Source of the DNA: Oxalobacteraceae bacterium
Lineage (GTDB): Bacteria; Pseudomonadota; Gammaproteobacteria; Burkholderiales; Burkholderiaceae_D
NCBI GenBank assembly: GCA_947454305.1
Contig: CANGJE010000007.1
Location: 1 to 53,680 of the forward strand
Direction: 5' to 3'
DNA: 53,680 nt
The first letter of the stretch is position 1; each line of letters opens with the position of its first letter. The translations under genes were made by a program, and so were the position numbers. Shown here one piece after another: positions 1-8,979 of this stretch. The notes under the pieces are model-generated. The model had not been told where the DNA came from, searched no databases, and worked only from the letters and a program-made list of their open reading frames with translations.

Positions 1-1033
1 GTGGCTGCTCAGCCGAAATTTCTAAATGTTCAGCTGCGATCGTGTTGGCGATATCGCAGGCTTCATTCATATCGCGCACTTTGACTAAAGCACCTCGATT
101 TGTGAGTGACACGCGAATCACATCGCGCCTAGGCATATCCGCCAACAGCTTATTCACACTAGCTTGCACGCGCGCCAAATAATCGGCATCGGGACACACG
201 AGTATGGATTGCGCCAACTCATCATGCTCAGCCTGCGAAAACAAATCCATCGCCACCCAGTCAGGTTCGGTACTGCCATCAGCGAGAATCAAAATTTCAG
301 ATGGCCCTGCAATCATATCGATGCCAACTACACCAAACACACGACGCTTAGCAGCTGCGACATAGGCGTTACCTGGGCCAACGATTTTGTCGACCTGCGG
401 TATGGTCGCTGTGCCATAGGCCAGCGCGGCAACTGCCTGCGCTCCACCTATCGTGAACACACGATCGACTCCAGCGATTTCCGCTGCGGCCAGCACTAAG
501 GAATTTTTTACGCCATCAGGTGTGGGTACCACCATGATGACTTCGCCCACGCCAGCCACTTTCGCCGGAATTGCATTCATCAACACCGATGATGGATAAG
601 CCGCCTTACCACCGGGGACATAAATACCTACCTTGTCGAGCGCTGTGACTTTTTGTCCCAAGACCGTGCCATCGGCCTCGGTGAAAAGAAATCCATCCGA
701 GCCGCATTCTTTTTTTTGCCGCTCATGATAAGCGCGCACTCTATCAGCCGCCTGCTGCAACGCTTGACGACGTGGTTCGGGCAACCCTGCTAACGCTGCT
801 TGCCTTTCAGAGCGCGGGATTTCGAGTGCCTGAATGCTTGAAGCGTTGAGCCGGTCAAATTTATTGGTGTAGTCAAGTAAAGCGGCATCACCCCGTTGCC
901 GAACTTGGGCAATGATGTCGGCTGCGACGCGATCAATCGCCTCATCTTCAGATGCCTCAAAGGCCAGTACAGCCATCAGCTTCTGGTGGAAATCGCGCTC
1001 AGTAGAATCGAGTTGACGTATAACGACAGGCAT
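1..1033 (-). CDS. hisD: Histidinol dehydrogenase, 3' end cut by window edge
   Basis: It catalyses the last two steps of histidine synthesis, the NAD-dependent oxidation of L-histidinol to L-histidine, in the cytoplasm. The frame is open from an ATG at 1033 to base 1, giving 344 codons of a protein that is usually about 430-440 residues, so the C-terminal fifth lies outside the window. Visible signatures are [39 protein letters not shown] and the zinc-ligand segment [10 protein letters not shown], with Q267 and H270 matching the two family zinc ligands of that region. It starts three bases after the hisG stop and is probably cotranscribed with murA-hisG. The identification is secure; only the missing end cannot be judged. 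Confidence 0.95.
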   Translation of the reverse strand, partial: MPVVIRQLDSTERDFHQKLMAVLAFEASEDEAIDRVAADIIAQVRQRGDAALLDYTNKFDRLNASSIQALEIPRSERQAALAGLPEPRRQALQQAADRVRAYHERQKKECGSDGFLFTEADGTVLGQKVTALDKVGIYVPGGKAAYPSSVLMNAIPAKVAGVGEVIMVVPTPDGVKNSLVLAAAEIAGVDRVFTIGGAQAVAALAYGTATIPQVDKIVGPGNAYVAAAKRRVFGVVGIDMIAGPSEILILADGSTEPDWVAMDLFSQAEHDELAQSILVCPDADYLARVQASVNKLLADMPRRDVIRVSLTNRGALVKVRDMNEACDIANTIAAEHLEISAEQP

Positions 1034-1036
1034 AAA

Positions 1037-1693
1037 TTATTTTTCGCTACGTGATCCACGATCAAACGCATCAATGATCGACTGCAGTTTTTCTCGTTTG
1101 AGTTTTAACGCAGCTCGGTTGACGACTAAGCGTGCAGAAATATCCATGATGTGCTCAACCTCAACCAAGTTATTCGCACGCAGGGTACTGCCAGTCGACA
1201 CTAAATCAACAATCGCATCTGACAAACCTACCAAAGGACCTAACTCCATCGAGCCATATAGCTTGATCAAATCAACGTGCACACCTTTTTCAGCGAAATG
1301 CTCACGTGCGACTTGAACATATTTAGTCGCTACTCGCAAACGCGCACCCTGACGCACGGCATTCGCATAATCAAAACCTGCATGCACTGCTACTGACATT
1401 CGGCATTTAGCGATATTCAAATCGATTGGCTGGTACAAGCCTTCGCCGCCATGCTCTAGTAGCACGTCTTTGCCAGCAACTCCAAAATCAGCAGCACCGT
1501 ATTGCACATAAGTGGGCACATCCGAGGCGCGCACGATCACCACACGTATCTGCGGATCGCTGGTCGGCAAAATTAATTTACGAGATTTTTCTGGATCTTC
1601 AGTCACCTCAATGCCAGCTGCTTTCAGCAAAGGCATGGTCTCTTCAAAGATGCGCCCTTTAGATAGCGCGAGTGTGATGGTCTGATCCGTCAT
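1037..1693 (-). CDS. hisG: ATP phosphoribosyltransferase, short-form catalytic subunit
   Basis: It commits ATP and PRPP to histidine synthesis. At 218 residues it is the short HisG type, which lacks the C-terminal regulatory domain and in known systems works as a complex with HisZ, a histidyl-tRNA synthetase-like subunit. The N-terminal TLALSKGRI and the substrate-binding stretch [16 protein letters not shown] are typical. The start codon overlaps the murA stop as ATGA, suggesting translational coupling. No hisZ lies in the window; in betaproteobacteria it is commonly elsewhere, so its absence here is expected. Confidence 0.95.
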   Translation of the reverse strand: MTDQTITLALSKGRIFEETMPLLKAAGIEVTEDPEKSRKLILPTSDPQIRVVIVRASDVPTYVQYGAADFGVAGKDVLLEHGGEGLYQPIDLNIAKCRMSVAVHAGFDYANAVRQGARLRVATKYVQVAREHFAEKGVHVDLIKLYGSMELGPLVGLSDAIVDLVSTGSTLRANNLVEVEHIMDISARLVVNRAALKLKREKLQSIIDAFDRGSRSEK

Positions 1694-2940
1694 TTGATTC
1701 TCTGTATGTCTGCACCTACGGCTGATAGCTTGGCTTCCATCCTATCGTAACCACGATCCAGATGATAAATGCGATCGACCAATGTCTGCCCTTCGGCAGC
1801 GAGACCGGCAATAACCAATGAAGCAGACGCTCGTAAATCGGTTGCCATCACCGGCGCTCCGACCAATCTCGGTACTCCATTGATGATGGCAGTATGTCCA
1901 TCGATATCAATTAATGCGCCCAGACGATTGAGTTCCTGAACATGCATGTAACGGTTTTCGAAAATAGTCTCGGTGACTCGACTCGTGCCCTCGGCGACAC
2001 AATTCAGCGCCATAACCTGAGCTTGCATATCGGTGGGAAATCCAGGGTATTCCGTGGTGCGAAAATTGACGGCTTTGGGTCGACTCGACATTTGAACCCG
2101 AATCCAGTCGTCGCCATTCGTCATAACGACACCCGCCTCGCGCAATTTATCAACGACTGCATCCAGCAAATCTGCCCGAGCATGCTTGAGCGTTACATCA
2201 CCACCGGCCGCGGCCACCGCACACAAAAAAGTACCTGTTTCAATACGGTCTGCAATCACGGCATGTGACGCGCCATGCAAAGCTGGGACGCCCATCACAC
2301 GCAAACAATCGGTTCCTATACCTTCAATGCGCGCTCCCATAGCAACCAACAAATTAGCTAAATCAGTAACCTCGGGTTCACGAGCTGCGTTTTCAAGTAC
2401 GGTTTCACCTTCAGCAAGGGTGGCGGCCATTAGTAAGTTTTCGGTGCCGGTGACGGTAATCATGTCAGTGACTATGCGCGTACCTTTGAGCTTTTTTGCG
2501 CGCGCATGAATGTAACCGGCTTCAATACGTATCTCTGCACCCATCGCCTGCAAGCCTTTGATGTGCTGATCGACAGGGCGCGAACCAATGGCGCAACCAC
2601 CCGGCAATGAAACCTTGGCTTCACCAAAACGCGCCAGCAATGGCCCCAATACAAGAATCGATGCACGCATCGTCTTGACCATCTCGTACGGTGCCTCGAG
2701 ACGATTGATATCGCGACCGCACAACTCCGTCACGCCCTCTTTCGTCTGAACCGATAAGCCCATTTGCACTAGCAGCTTCTGCATAGTGGCTACGTCCTGC
2801 AACTTGGGCACATTCGATAAAGCTAGCGTATCCGCCGTGAGCAAACCCGCACACAAGATAGGCAGTGCCGCATTCTTTGCGCCAGAAACGGTAATCTCGC
2901 CCGAGAGGCGCTTACCTCCAGTAATAAGCAGTTTGTCCAT
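1690..2940 (-). CDS. murA: UDP-N-acetylglucosamine 1-carboxyvinyltransferase
   Basis: It catalyses the first committed step of peptidoglycan synthesis, transfer of enolpyruvate from PEP to UDP-GlcNAc in the cytoplasm. The 416-residue length is standard. K22 and N23 lie in SGAKNAALP. The catalytic cysteine loop is [12 protein letters not shown], with C116 as the nucleophile and the target of fosfomycin in this family; the cysteine is present rather than the aspartate of resistant lineages. [14 protein letters not shown] carries the conserved catalytic aspartate region. The start overlaps the ibaG stop by one base (TAATG) and the stop overlaps hisG, so ibaG-murA-hisG-hisD appears to be one transcription unit. 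Confidence 0.97.
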   Translation of the reverse strand: MDKLLITGGKRLSGEITVSGAKNAALPILCAGLLTADTLALSNVPKLQDVATMQKLLVQMGLSVQTKEGVTELCGRDINRLEAPYEMVKTMRASILVLGPLLARFGEAKVSLPGGCAIGSRPVDQHIKGLQAMGAEIRIEAGYIHARAKKLKGTRIVTDMITVTGTENLLMAATLAEGETVLENAAREPEVTDLANLLVAMGARIEGIGTDCLRVMGVPALHGASHAVIADRIETGTFLCAVAAAGGDVTLKHARADLLDAVVDKLREAGVVMTNGDDWIRVQMSSRPKAVNFRTTEYPGFPTDMQAQVMALNCVAEGTSRVTETIFENRYMHVQELNRLGALIDIDGHTAIINGVPRLVGAPVMATDLRASASLVIAGLAAEGQTLVDRIYHLDRGYDRMEAKLSAVGADIQRIK

Positions 2941-3176
2941 TACGACTGATGCTCTTCCGGTGTCAGAGTTTTCATTGATAGCGCGTGTATCTCTTCGCGC
3001 ATACGATCACCCAGTGCCGCATAAACTAATTGATGACGCTGGATCAATCGCTTACCTGCAAATGCGGGCGATACGATGAGTGCAGTGAAATGCTGACCGT
3101 CACCATCGACTTCTAAATGCGTGCATTCAATCCCATTGGCGATGTAGTCTTTAATTCGTTCAGGTGTAGGCAACAC
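2940..3176 (-). CDS. ibaG: BolA/IbaG family protein
   Basis: A 78-residue BolA-fold protein. Members pair with monothiol glutaredoxins to bind [2Fe-2S] clusters and take part in iron-sulfur trafficking or acid stress responses. The conserved helix-turn region is visible as [13 protein letters not shown], whose histidine is the usual cluster ligand, preceded by [14 protein letters not shown]. Its position directly before murA and downstream of the mla genes matches ibaG (yrbA) of gammaproteobacteria, so this name is preferred over bolA. The function is inferred from the family and synteny. Confidence 0.88.
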   Translation of the reverse strand: MLPTPERIKDYIANGIECTHLEVDGDGQHFTALIVSPAFAGKRLIQRHQLVYAALGDRMREEIHALSMKTLTPEEHQS

Positions 3177-3229
3177 GATGTACCTTTGTAAAAATTCGAT
3201 CTAAATTTATTTTTCGCAGCAACTACAGC

Positions 3230-3985
3230 TCAATGCCGTAATTTATAACCGCGCTTAAGCAGTCTCACTGCAATCCCAGCTAACACGGCAAAAAATATCG
3301 ATACGATGAATAAGCTAGTCGCTGGCGGCACATCGGAGTGACCAAAGAAACCATAGCGGAAGCCATCAATCATATAAAAAAACGGATTGGCATGCGAAAC
3401 AGCCAGCCAAAACGGTGGCAGCGAGTGCACTGAGTAAAAAACACCGGCTAAAAATGTCGCCGGCACTATCAAGAAATTTTGAAATGCAGCGAGCTGATCA
3501 AATTTCTCTGCCCAGATTCCAGCTAACAAACCCATCGTGCCCAGAATGGCTGCACCAATTAATGCAAACAAAATTATCCAAAGTGGCGAAACGAATGAGA
3601 GTTTGGCAAACCATACGGTGATAAAAAAAACACCCGCTCCCACTGCCAGACCACGCACCATAGCCGCCAACACATACGCTCCAAACATTTCCCAATGAGA
3701 GAGCGGCGCTAAAAGAACAAAGACCAAGTTGCCAGTAATCTTAGATTGAATTAATGAAGACGATGAATTTGCAAACGCATTTTGCAGCACACTCATCATC
3801 ACTAATCCCGGCACCAGAAAAGCGGTGTAAGACACGCCAGGGAAAACCTGCACATGCTCTTCCAGTACATGACCAAAGATGAGCAAGTACAACATCGCTG
3901 TAACGATAGGCGCGGTCAGCGTTTGAGTCGCCACCTTCCAAAAGCGCAGCAATTCTTTACGAAATAACGTCTGAAATCCGGTCAT
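3230..3985 (-). CDS. ABC-2 type exporter permease (YadH-like)
   Basis: A 251-residue inner-membrane protein with about six hydrophobic segments, ending in a basic cytoplasmic tail (LLKRGYKLRH). It has the ABC2_membrane layout: an N-terminal FRKELLRFWKV amphipathic helix, then membrane helices and the FLAGVFYSVHSLPPFW loop typical of the YadH/NodJ group. It overlaps the ATPase gene by the ATGA at 3982-3985, so the two form one transporter. The substrate cannot be read from sequence; relatives are annotated as drug, polysaccharide or lipid exporters. It sits between the mla genes and ibaG, where E. coli has no such exporter. Confidence 0.85.
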   Translation of the reverse strand: MTGFQTLFRKELLRFWKVATQTLTAPIVTAMLYLLIFGHVLEEHVQVFPGVSYTAFLVPGLVMMSVLQNAFANSSSSLIQSKITGNLVFVLLAPLSHWEMFGAYVLAAMVRGLAVGAGVFFITVWFAKLSFVSPLWIILFALIGAAILGTMGLLAGIWAEKFDQLAAFQNFLIVPATFLAGVFYSVHSLPPFWLAVSHANPFFYMIDGFRYGFFGHSDVPPATSLFIVSIFFAVLAGIAVRLLKRGYKLRH

Positions 3986-4893
3986 TTATCACCACCCATG
4001 ACCTGCATGAACACATCTTCCAAATCCGCCTGATGCAATTGCAGGTCCTCTAACTTCGCTCCGGAATCTCGTATCGTGGCAAGTATTCCCTCAACTTCGT
4101 CGTGATGGTTGACGCGTATGGTGTACTTATCACCCGCGAGCAATTCATCAGGATGGGAAACCAATGCATGCAATGAAGAAGGCAGCTTGCCACCTGATAG
4201 TTTGACGACCAGTTGAGAACCCGAAATTCGTCCAATCAATGCGGCCGTTGAATCCAGCGCCACCACTCGGCCCGCTTTGAGCATCGCAATCCGACTGCAC
4301 AAGGCCTGAGCCTCTTCGAGGTAATGAGTAGTGAGTACCACGGTGTGGCCTTCGCGATTTAGACGTCCAATGAAATTCCACAAGGTCTGACGCAATTCCA
4401 CATCAACGCCTGCGGTGGGTTCGTCCAACATGATGACCGGCGGCTTGTGCACCAACGCCTGCGCTACCAGTACACGTCGCTTCATACCACCGGAAAGGGA
4501 GCGCATATTGCTATCAGCCTTAGCCGTGAGATCCAGATGGTGCATGACCTCATCAATCCAAGCATCATTGTTGCGAATGCCAAAATATCCCGACTGCATG
4601 CGCAATGTTTCGCGAACAGTAAAGAAAGGATCAAACACCAACTCTTGAGGCACCACTCCCAAACACTGGCGTGCGCTTCGGTAATCCGTCACAACATCGT
4701 GACCTTGAATCGCCACCGTACCCTCATCGGCGCGCGCTAATCCCGCAATGATGGAAATTAAGGTGGTTTTGCCCGCGCCATTCGGGCCTAAGAGGCCGAA
4801 AAATTCGCCCGCACCAATTTTCAGCGAAACACCACCCAAAGCTTGCAAGGAGCCGTAGCGCTTTTTTACGTTATCTATGTGAATGGCGGTCAT
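3982..4893 (-). CDS. ABC exporter ATP-binding protein (YadG-like)
   Basis: The nucleotide-binding partner of the adjacent permease, 303 residues from the ATG at 4893. The frame remains open upstream to a TTG at 4941, but the residues added there are unlike the family, whereas MTAIHIDNVKKRYGSL begins exactly where relatives do. Walker A is GPNGAGKT at 36-43, followed by the signature LSGGMKRR, Walker B VIMLDEP, and the H-loop TTHYLEEA. The region after about residue 220 is the usual C-terminal extension of this group. A TATAAT on this strand at 4950-4955 suggests its own promoter. Substrate unknown. Confidence 0.87.
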   Translation of the reverse strand: MTAIHIDNVKKRYGSLQALGGVSLKIGAGEFFGLLGPNGAGKTTLISIIAGLARADEGTVAIQGHDVVTDYRSARQCLGVVPQELVFDPFFTVRETLRMQSGYFGIRNNDAWIDEVMHHLDLTAKADSNMRSLSGGMKRRVLVAQALVHKPPVIMLDEPTAGVDVELRQTLWNFIGRLNREGHTVVLTTHYLEEAQALCSRIAMLKAGRVVALDSTAALIGRISGSQLVVKLSGGKLPSSLHALVSHPDELLAGDKYTIRVNHHDEVEGILATIRDSGAKLEDLQLHQADLEDVFMQVMGGDK

Positions 4894-4949
4894 GAAGGCA
4901 GAAACAAGGCAAATACTGCCCGCGCGCCTAAGCGCGTGCAAAGTCCTTG

Positions 4950-4955
4950 ATTATA
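4950..4955 (-). promoter_or_regulatory. Candidate -10 element for the ABC exporter genes
   Basis: The minus strand reads TATAAT, a perfect -10 hexamer, about 57 bases before the chosen ATG of the ATPase gene. No convincing -35 hexamer stands 16-18 bases upstream, so this is a candidate only. It lies in the 138-base gap after mlaB, which would give the exporter and ibaG-murA-his genes a start point independent of mlaF. Confidence 0.4.
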
Positions 4956-5031
4956 GGGGATTTGAGGGCTGGGACTTGCCTCAGTGAATAGGCCTGCCGG
5001 GTAAAGCTGAAGATAGCGCTAGAACACAGCC

Positions 5032-5283
5032 TTAGAGCAGTGTATCCACGCTATATAACTTGGCCAAACTGAGCAAACCTGCGGGCAAACCTACTAGCTC
5101 CAGACTGACATTTTTTTCGGTCGCAGCACGTTGCCAAGCCAACAGGGCCGACACGGCAGAGGAATCAAAATGGGTCAGGCCAGAAAGATCAATCGTCGTC
5201 ACGCCTTGCACTAGGGCCTGCATACCCTCGCGCAGCACATCGGCGGCATCCGTCATGGTGATGGAGGTCGGGGCAAAACTCAT
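5032..5283 (-). CDS. mlaB: STAS-domain protein MlaB
   Basis: An 83-residue single STAS domain, the cytoplasmic accessory subunit of the MlaFEDB phospholipid transporter, where it binds the MlaF ATPase. The signature DLSGLTHFDSSAVSALLAW contains the central DSSA loop expected for STAS proteins. One base separates it from the mlaC stop. It is the last of six mla genes in the order F-E-D-A-C-B, so the identification rests on both the domain and the operon. Confidence 0.88.
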   Translation of the reverse strand: MSFAPTSITMTDAADVLREGMQALVQGVTTIDLSGLTHFDSSAVSALLAWQRAATEKNVSLELVGLPAGLLSLAKLYSVDTLL

Positions 5284-5284
5284 A

Positions 5285-5926
5285 TCAGCTCTTGGTTTGT
5301 TTGGGGGGAGTAGCAGCCAATCGCTTATTACGATCGGCCAGCGCCTTGATCAGGCCATCGATACCACTCTTGCCAATTTCAGCAGAAAAGGTGCCTTTGT
5401 AGGTTTCAACAAGCCATGCACCGAGGATATTGACGTCATAAATTTTCCAGCCTGCTGCCGTTTTCTCCAGGCGGTAGTTCAGCTGTATCGGTTCGCCCCG
5501 TGGCTGCAGCACCATGGAACGCACCTCGACTTCATCGTCATTTGGCGCTGCACGCATGGGTTTAAATTCTAGAACTTGATTGCGGACCTGCGCGATGGCA
5601 CCCGAGTAGGTATAGATCAACAGGGTACGAAATTCAGTCGTCAGCGCAGCCTGTTGTTCAGGGGTCGCTTCACGCCAGAACCGGCCGGCTGCCAGCGCAG
5701 TCATGCGTTGAAAATTCACATGAGGGATGACCTTGTTTTGGACAACCTCGATGATGCGCTGCTGATTGCCAGCCTGAATCTGCTTATCGGTCTTAGCCAG
5801 CTCGAGAATTTCCTGACTCACCCGCTTAATTAAAACGTCGGGAGCTTCTTGCTGGGCACTGACCTCACCGGCTGAAAATAGAAACGCCGAAAACAAGGCT
5901 ATGCAGAAAATTCGTGAAGTAAACAT
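5285..5926 (-). CDS. mlaC: Periplasmic phospholipid-binding protein MlaC
   Basis: A 213-residue soluble periplasmic carrier that shuttles phospholipid between the outer-membrane MlaA complex and the inner-membrane MlaFEDB complex. A signal peptide is clear: hydrophobic residues 5-20, then a cleavage-like VSA ending at residue 24. The body shows the MlaC/Ttg2D pattern, including VNFQRMTALAAGRFWREATPEQQ and YRLEKTAAGWKIYDVNILG. The C-terminal tail is lysine-rich. It follows mlaA by 120 bases containing a perfect 7-bp hairpin. Confidence 0.93.
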   Translation of the reverse strand: MFTSRIFCIALFSAFLFSAGEVSAQQEAPDVLIKRVSQEILELAKTDKQIQAGNQQRIIEVVQNKVIPHVNFQRMTALAAGRFWREATPEQQAALTTEFRTLLIYTYSGAIAQVRNQVLEFKPMRAAPNDDEVEVRSMVLQPRGEPIQLNYRLEKTAAGWKIYDVNILGAWLVETYKGTFSAEIGKSGIDGLIKALADRNKRLAATPPKQTKS

Positions 5927-5953
5927 AAGAAGCCCGCATTTGTGGCTGGACTA

Positions 5954-5973
5954 GGCCGCAGATTTATGCGGCC
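5954..5973 (-). repeat. Perfect 7-bp inverted repeat between mlaA and mlaC
   Basis: GGCCGCA at 5954-5960 and TGCGGCC at 5967-5973 form a 7-bp stem with a 6-base loop. On the transcribed minus strand no T-run follows, so it is not an intrinsic terminator. It may be an intercistronic RNA hairpin that adjusts transcript stability or processing between the lipoprotein and carrier genes. Confidence 0.5.
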
Positions 5974-6046
5974 CAAAGACCGGATGATACAGAAGGCCGG
6001 GCAGCCCCATCAAAAGCAAAATTAAAAAAGTACTGATCGCAACAGA

Positions 6047-6757
6047 TTAATCCTTACCGTCTCGAACCCGGCTCTCTCTGCGCTGGAGATAGGCATCCCG
6101 ATAAAACTGGTAGGGGTCAAGCGCAGCTCCTTCCATAATGGTCGTGGTGTCCAGCAATGAAGCACGATCATCCACAATCCGAAGAGCACGACCCGTATTT
6201 TTGGCTCGCACGGGTACGTCGCTCGACGCCGTCAGTGGGTCAGCATATAAATCGACCGGCTTGGCTAGGGCATCGCGGACGGTGCTGGGGCCTAACAAGG
6301 GCAAAACGAAATAGGGGCCTGACTTGGCACCCCATACCCCAAGCGTTTGTCCGAAATCTTCTTCATGCTTAGGCAAGCCCATAGGGGTTGCCACATCGAT
6401 CAAGCCGGCGATACCAATGGTTGAATTAAAAATCACCCGAACTAAATCAGTGGTGCCATCTTTTGGCTTGCCCTGCAAATAATTATTCGCAGCAGTCCAC
6501 ACATCACCTATGTTGGCAAAGAAATTTCCGATCGCATCTCGAACCAGATTGGGAACCACTTTCACATACCCCGTAGCGACCGGTTTGAGCACGTTGTCGT
6601 CAACCGACTTGTTGAAAGTGAACATTGACCGGTTGTAGTTTTCAAAAGGATCGCGTGGGTCGCTGCCAGCGCCCGGCACGGTGGTCGCGCAAGCGGTCAG
6701 CAGAAACGCTGCCATCACGATGGCGCTCCATCGTATCAATCGTTGTGGGCTTGTCAT
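6047..6757 (-). CDS. mlaA: Outer-membrane lipoprotein MlaA (VacJ)
   Basis: The outer-membrane component that removes misplaced phospholipids from the outer leaflet and hands them to MlaC. A lipoprotein signal is visible, with lipobox LTAC and acylated cysteine C23. The mature part carries typical VacJ segments: DPFENYNRSMFTFNKSVDD near the N terminus, then IFNSTIGIAGLIDVATPMGL and GPYFVLPLLGPSTVRD. Its 236-residue length fits. The start overlaps the mlaD stop as ATGA. Placing mlaA inside the mla operon is usual in betaproteobacteria but not in E. coli. Confidence 0.95.
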   Translation of the reverse strand: MTSPQRLIRWSAIVMAAFLLTACATTVPGAGSDPRDPFENYNRSMFTFNKSVDDNVLKPVATGYVKVVPNLVRDAIGNFFANIGDVWTAANNYLQGKPKDGTTDLVRVIFNSTIGIAGLIDVATPMGLPKHEEDFGQTLGVWGAKSGPYFVLPLLGPSTVRDALAKPVDLYADPLTASSDVPVRAKNTGRALRIVDDRASLLDTTTIMEGAALDPYQFYRDAYLQRRESRVRDGKD

Positions 6758-7230
6758 TTTTTCTCCCCGCCGCTTCCTTCGGCTGCCTTGCTAAATAAAA
6801 ACTGGCTTATCAAATTCTCAAGAACGATAGCCGACTGTGTGCTCTTAATACGTTCGCCTTCAGCAAAATTCTTTGCATCTCCGCCAGGCTCTAATCCTAT
6901 GTACTGCTCACCCAGCAAACCCGATGTCAAGATTTTAGCCGAGCTATCGCGTGGGAACTGAAACTCCGACTGTATACGCATCGTGACCTGCGCCTGAAAT
7001 GTCTTGTCGTCGAATGCAATGCGCTCTACCCGACCGACCACCACTCCAGCACTCTTGACAGGCGCACGCGGCTTCAAGCCGCCAATATTGTCAAAGCGTG
7101 CGGCCAGCGCATAGCTGGGGCCAAAGCTCATTGAGCTCATATTGCCTGCCTTGAGAGCCAGGAACATGATGGCTATCGCGCCTAACAGCACGAACAGTCC
7201 AACCCACACATCCAAAGATTTTCGTTGCAT
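6754..7230 (-). CDS. mlaD: MCE-domain phospholipid-binding protein MlaD
   Basis: The substrate-binding subunit of the MlaFEDB inner-membrane complex, anchored by one N-terminal helix (about residues 8-28, VGLFVLLGAIAIMFLALKAG) with the MCE domain in the periplasm. The MCE core runs from about residue 38 to 115, with FDNIGGLKPRAPVKSAGVVVG and ILTSGLLGEQYIGLEPGGD as clear family marks. At 158 residues it is of normal length. It starts seven bases after mlaE. Confidence 0.95.
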   Translation of the reverse strand: MQRKSLDVWVGLFVLLGAIAIMFLALKAGNMSSMSFGPSYALAARFDNIGGLKPRAPVKSAGVVVGRVERIAFDDKTFQAQVTMRIQSEFQFPRDSSAKILTSGLLGEQYIGLEPGGDAKNFAEGERIKSTQSAIVLENLISQFLFSKAAEGSGGEKK

Positions 7231-7237
7231 GTCTTCC

Positions 7238-8023
7238 TCAGCTAAACATGAGTGCGGTGAGCAGAAAGTCCAGCCACAACACCATCAATGAACCAATCAC
7301 GACGGTGCGTGTAGTGGCTCGAGCTACACCCTCAGGCGTCGGTGCTGCGCAAAAACCCTCGTAGAGCGCAATAAAGGTAACCGCCACACCAAACACAAAA
7401 CTTTTAATGACGCCGTTCAATACATCGGCCCAGACATCAACACCGGCTTGCATCTGCGACCAGAATGCACCTTCATCAACGCCGATCAGCTGAACACCAA
7501 CAATATAACCGCCCAACACACCGACCGCGCTGAAAATCGCGGCCAGCACGGGCATAGAAATCACCCCAGCCCAAAACCGTGGCGCCAGCACTCGCTTCAT
7601 TGGATCAACGGCCATCATTTCCATTGCAGCCAATTGCTCGCCTGCTTTCATCAAACCGATTTCTGCAGTTAACGATGTCCCAGCACGTCCCGCAAACAGC
7701 AATGCAGTAACTACTGGTCCCAGCTCGCGTATGAGTGACAACGCCACCAACAAACCTAGCGCTTGCTCTGAACCATATTTATTCAGTGTGTAATACCCCT
7801 GCAGACCCAAAACGAAACCAACAAACAATCCTGATACCGCAATGATGACCAGAGAATAATTACCAATGAAATGAACTTGATCTGTCACCAATCGCGGCCT
7901 GCGAAATACGCTAGGAGAGGCCACTACTAAGGCAACAAAGGTGCGCGAAGCAGCCCCCAGACCCTCTAGCCTCGTTCGAACCGTTGCACCCAGCTGGGCT
8001 AGCAGATCAAGGATTAAATTCAT
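7238..8023 (-). CDS. mlaE: Phospholipid transporter permease MlaE
   Basis: A 261-residue integral inner-membrane permease of the MlaE/YrbE family with about five to six hydrophobic segments. Family features include YNSLVI-type first helix residues, LYYTLNKYGSEQALG-like loop and ELGPVVTALLFAGRAGTSLTAEIG, followed by EQLAAMEMMAVDP. It forms the membrane core with MlaF and MlaD. Its ATG shares one base with the mlaF stop (TGATG). Confidence 0.95.
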   Translation of the reverse strand: MNLILDLLAQLGATVRTRLEGLGAASRTFVALVVASPSVFRRPRLVTDQVHFIGNYSLVIIAVSGLFVGFVLGLQGYYTLNKYGSEQALGLLVALSLIRELGPVVTALLFAGRAGTSLTAEIGLMKAGEQLAAMEMMAVDPMKRVLAPRFWAGVISMPVLAAIFSAVGVLGGYIVGVQLIGVDEGAFWSQMQAGVDVWADVLNGVIKSFVFGVAVTFIALYEGFCAAPTPEGVARATTRTVVIGSLMVLWLDFLLTALMFS

Positions 8024-8823
8024 CAGCGCGCTTTCATACCCAGCTGCTCAGCAATAGTTTTTCCGGGATAGTGGAAAGGTACGGGACCATCCGGCTCGGC
8101 GTTCACGAACTGCTTTACATAGGGATCGTCGGATTCGCGCATCTGTGTTGGCGTACCATGCGCCACAATTTTTCCCTGAGAGAGAAAATACACATAATCT
8201 GCAATGCTGAACGATTCATGCACATCATGTGACACCACAATCGACGTGGAGCCCAACGCATCATTCAATTTGCGAATCAGATTCGCAGTCACGCCCATAG
8301 AAATCGGATCCAAACCTGCAAAGGGCTCGTCATACATGATCAACTGAGGGTCCAATGCAATCGCGCGCGCTAAAGCAACGCGACGCGCCATACCTCCGGA
8401 AATTTCAGCCGGCTTTAATGCTGCAGCATTTGATAACCCAACCGCCTGTAACTTCATCAAGACTAAATCGTGAATCATGCTCTCGGTTAAACGAGTATTT
8501 TCTCTGAGAGGAAATGCGACGTTATCGAAAACGGTCAGATCAGTGAAGAGTGCACCATGCTGAAACAACATACCCATACGTCGGCGCATTGCATACAAAT
8601 CAGAGACGTTCAAACCACTAATCTCTTGACCATCAACGGCGAGACTGCCAGATTGTGCGCGTATCTGACCACCGATCAACCTCAACACAGTTGTCTTACC
8701 CGACCCCGAACCACCCATAACAGCGATCACGCCGCCTTTGGGGAACTGCATAGTCAACCCCGAGAGAATAGGCCTCTCGTTGTAGGCGAAATGCAAATCA
8801 CGAATTTCTACAAGATTGGGCAC
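8023..8823 (-). CDS. mlaF: Phospholipid transporter ATP-binding protein MlaF
   Basis: The ATPase of the Mla transporter, 266 residues. Walker A is GGSGSGKT at 37-44; the signature is ISGGMARR and Walker B is LIMYDEPFAGLDP, followed by SHDVHESF as the H-loop. The start codon is GTG at 8821-8823; no ATG is available at a sensible position and no strong ribosome-binding site is seen, so translation may be modest. It is the first gene of mlaFEDACB. A TACAAT element lies about 35 bases upstream. Confidence 0.94.
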   Translation of the reverse strand: MPNLVEIRDLHFAYNERPILSGLTMQFPKGGVIAVMGGSGSGKTTVLRLIGGQIRAQSGSLAVDGQEISGLNVSDLYAMRRRMGMLFQHGALFTDLTVFDNVAFPLRENTRLTESMIHDLVLMKLQAVGLSNAAALKPAEISGGMARRVALARAIALDPQLIMYDEPFAGLDPISMGVTANLIRKLNDALGSTSIVVSHDVHESFSIADYVYFLSQGKIVAHGTPTQMRESDDPYVKQFVNAEPDGPVPFHYPGKTIAEQLGMKAR

Positions 8824-8856
8824 AAGAAGTGAGATTCGTTATCGTCTAAAAGAGTC

Positions 8857-8862
8857 ATTGTA
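8857..8862 (-). promoter_or_regulatory. Candidate -10 element for the mla operon
   Basis: The minus strand reads TACAAT (five of six consensus positions) about 34 bases before the mlaF GTG. The hexamers 16-18 bases upstream match the -35 consensus poorly. It is the best candidate in the 109 bases between the gltD terminator and mlaF. Confidence 0.35.
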
Positions 8863-8920
8863 ATTCACGGGACCTTCAGTTCAGAGTATCGCCGCGCAAA
8901 ACATATGAGGAATCACCCGT

Positions 8921-8951
8921 AAAAATAAAAAAGCCCGCCAACTATGCGGGC
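8921..8951 (-). terminator. Intrinsic terminator after gltD
   Basis: On the minus strand GCCCGC, a 7-base loop and GCGGGC are followed by TTTTTTATTTTT. The stem is at 8933-8938 and 8946-8951. It lies about 30 bases after the gltD stop and separates the glutamate synthase operon from mlaF. Confidence 0.88.
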
Positions 8952-8979
8952 ATTTTCATTGAATCAATACTGCGCCTGT

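Noticed and set aside
5060..5572. 170-codon open frame on the plus strand
   Set aside because: It is antisense across mlaB and mlaC, both well supported.
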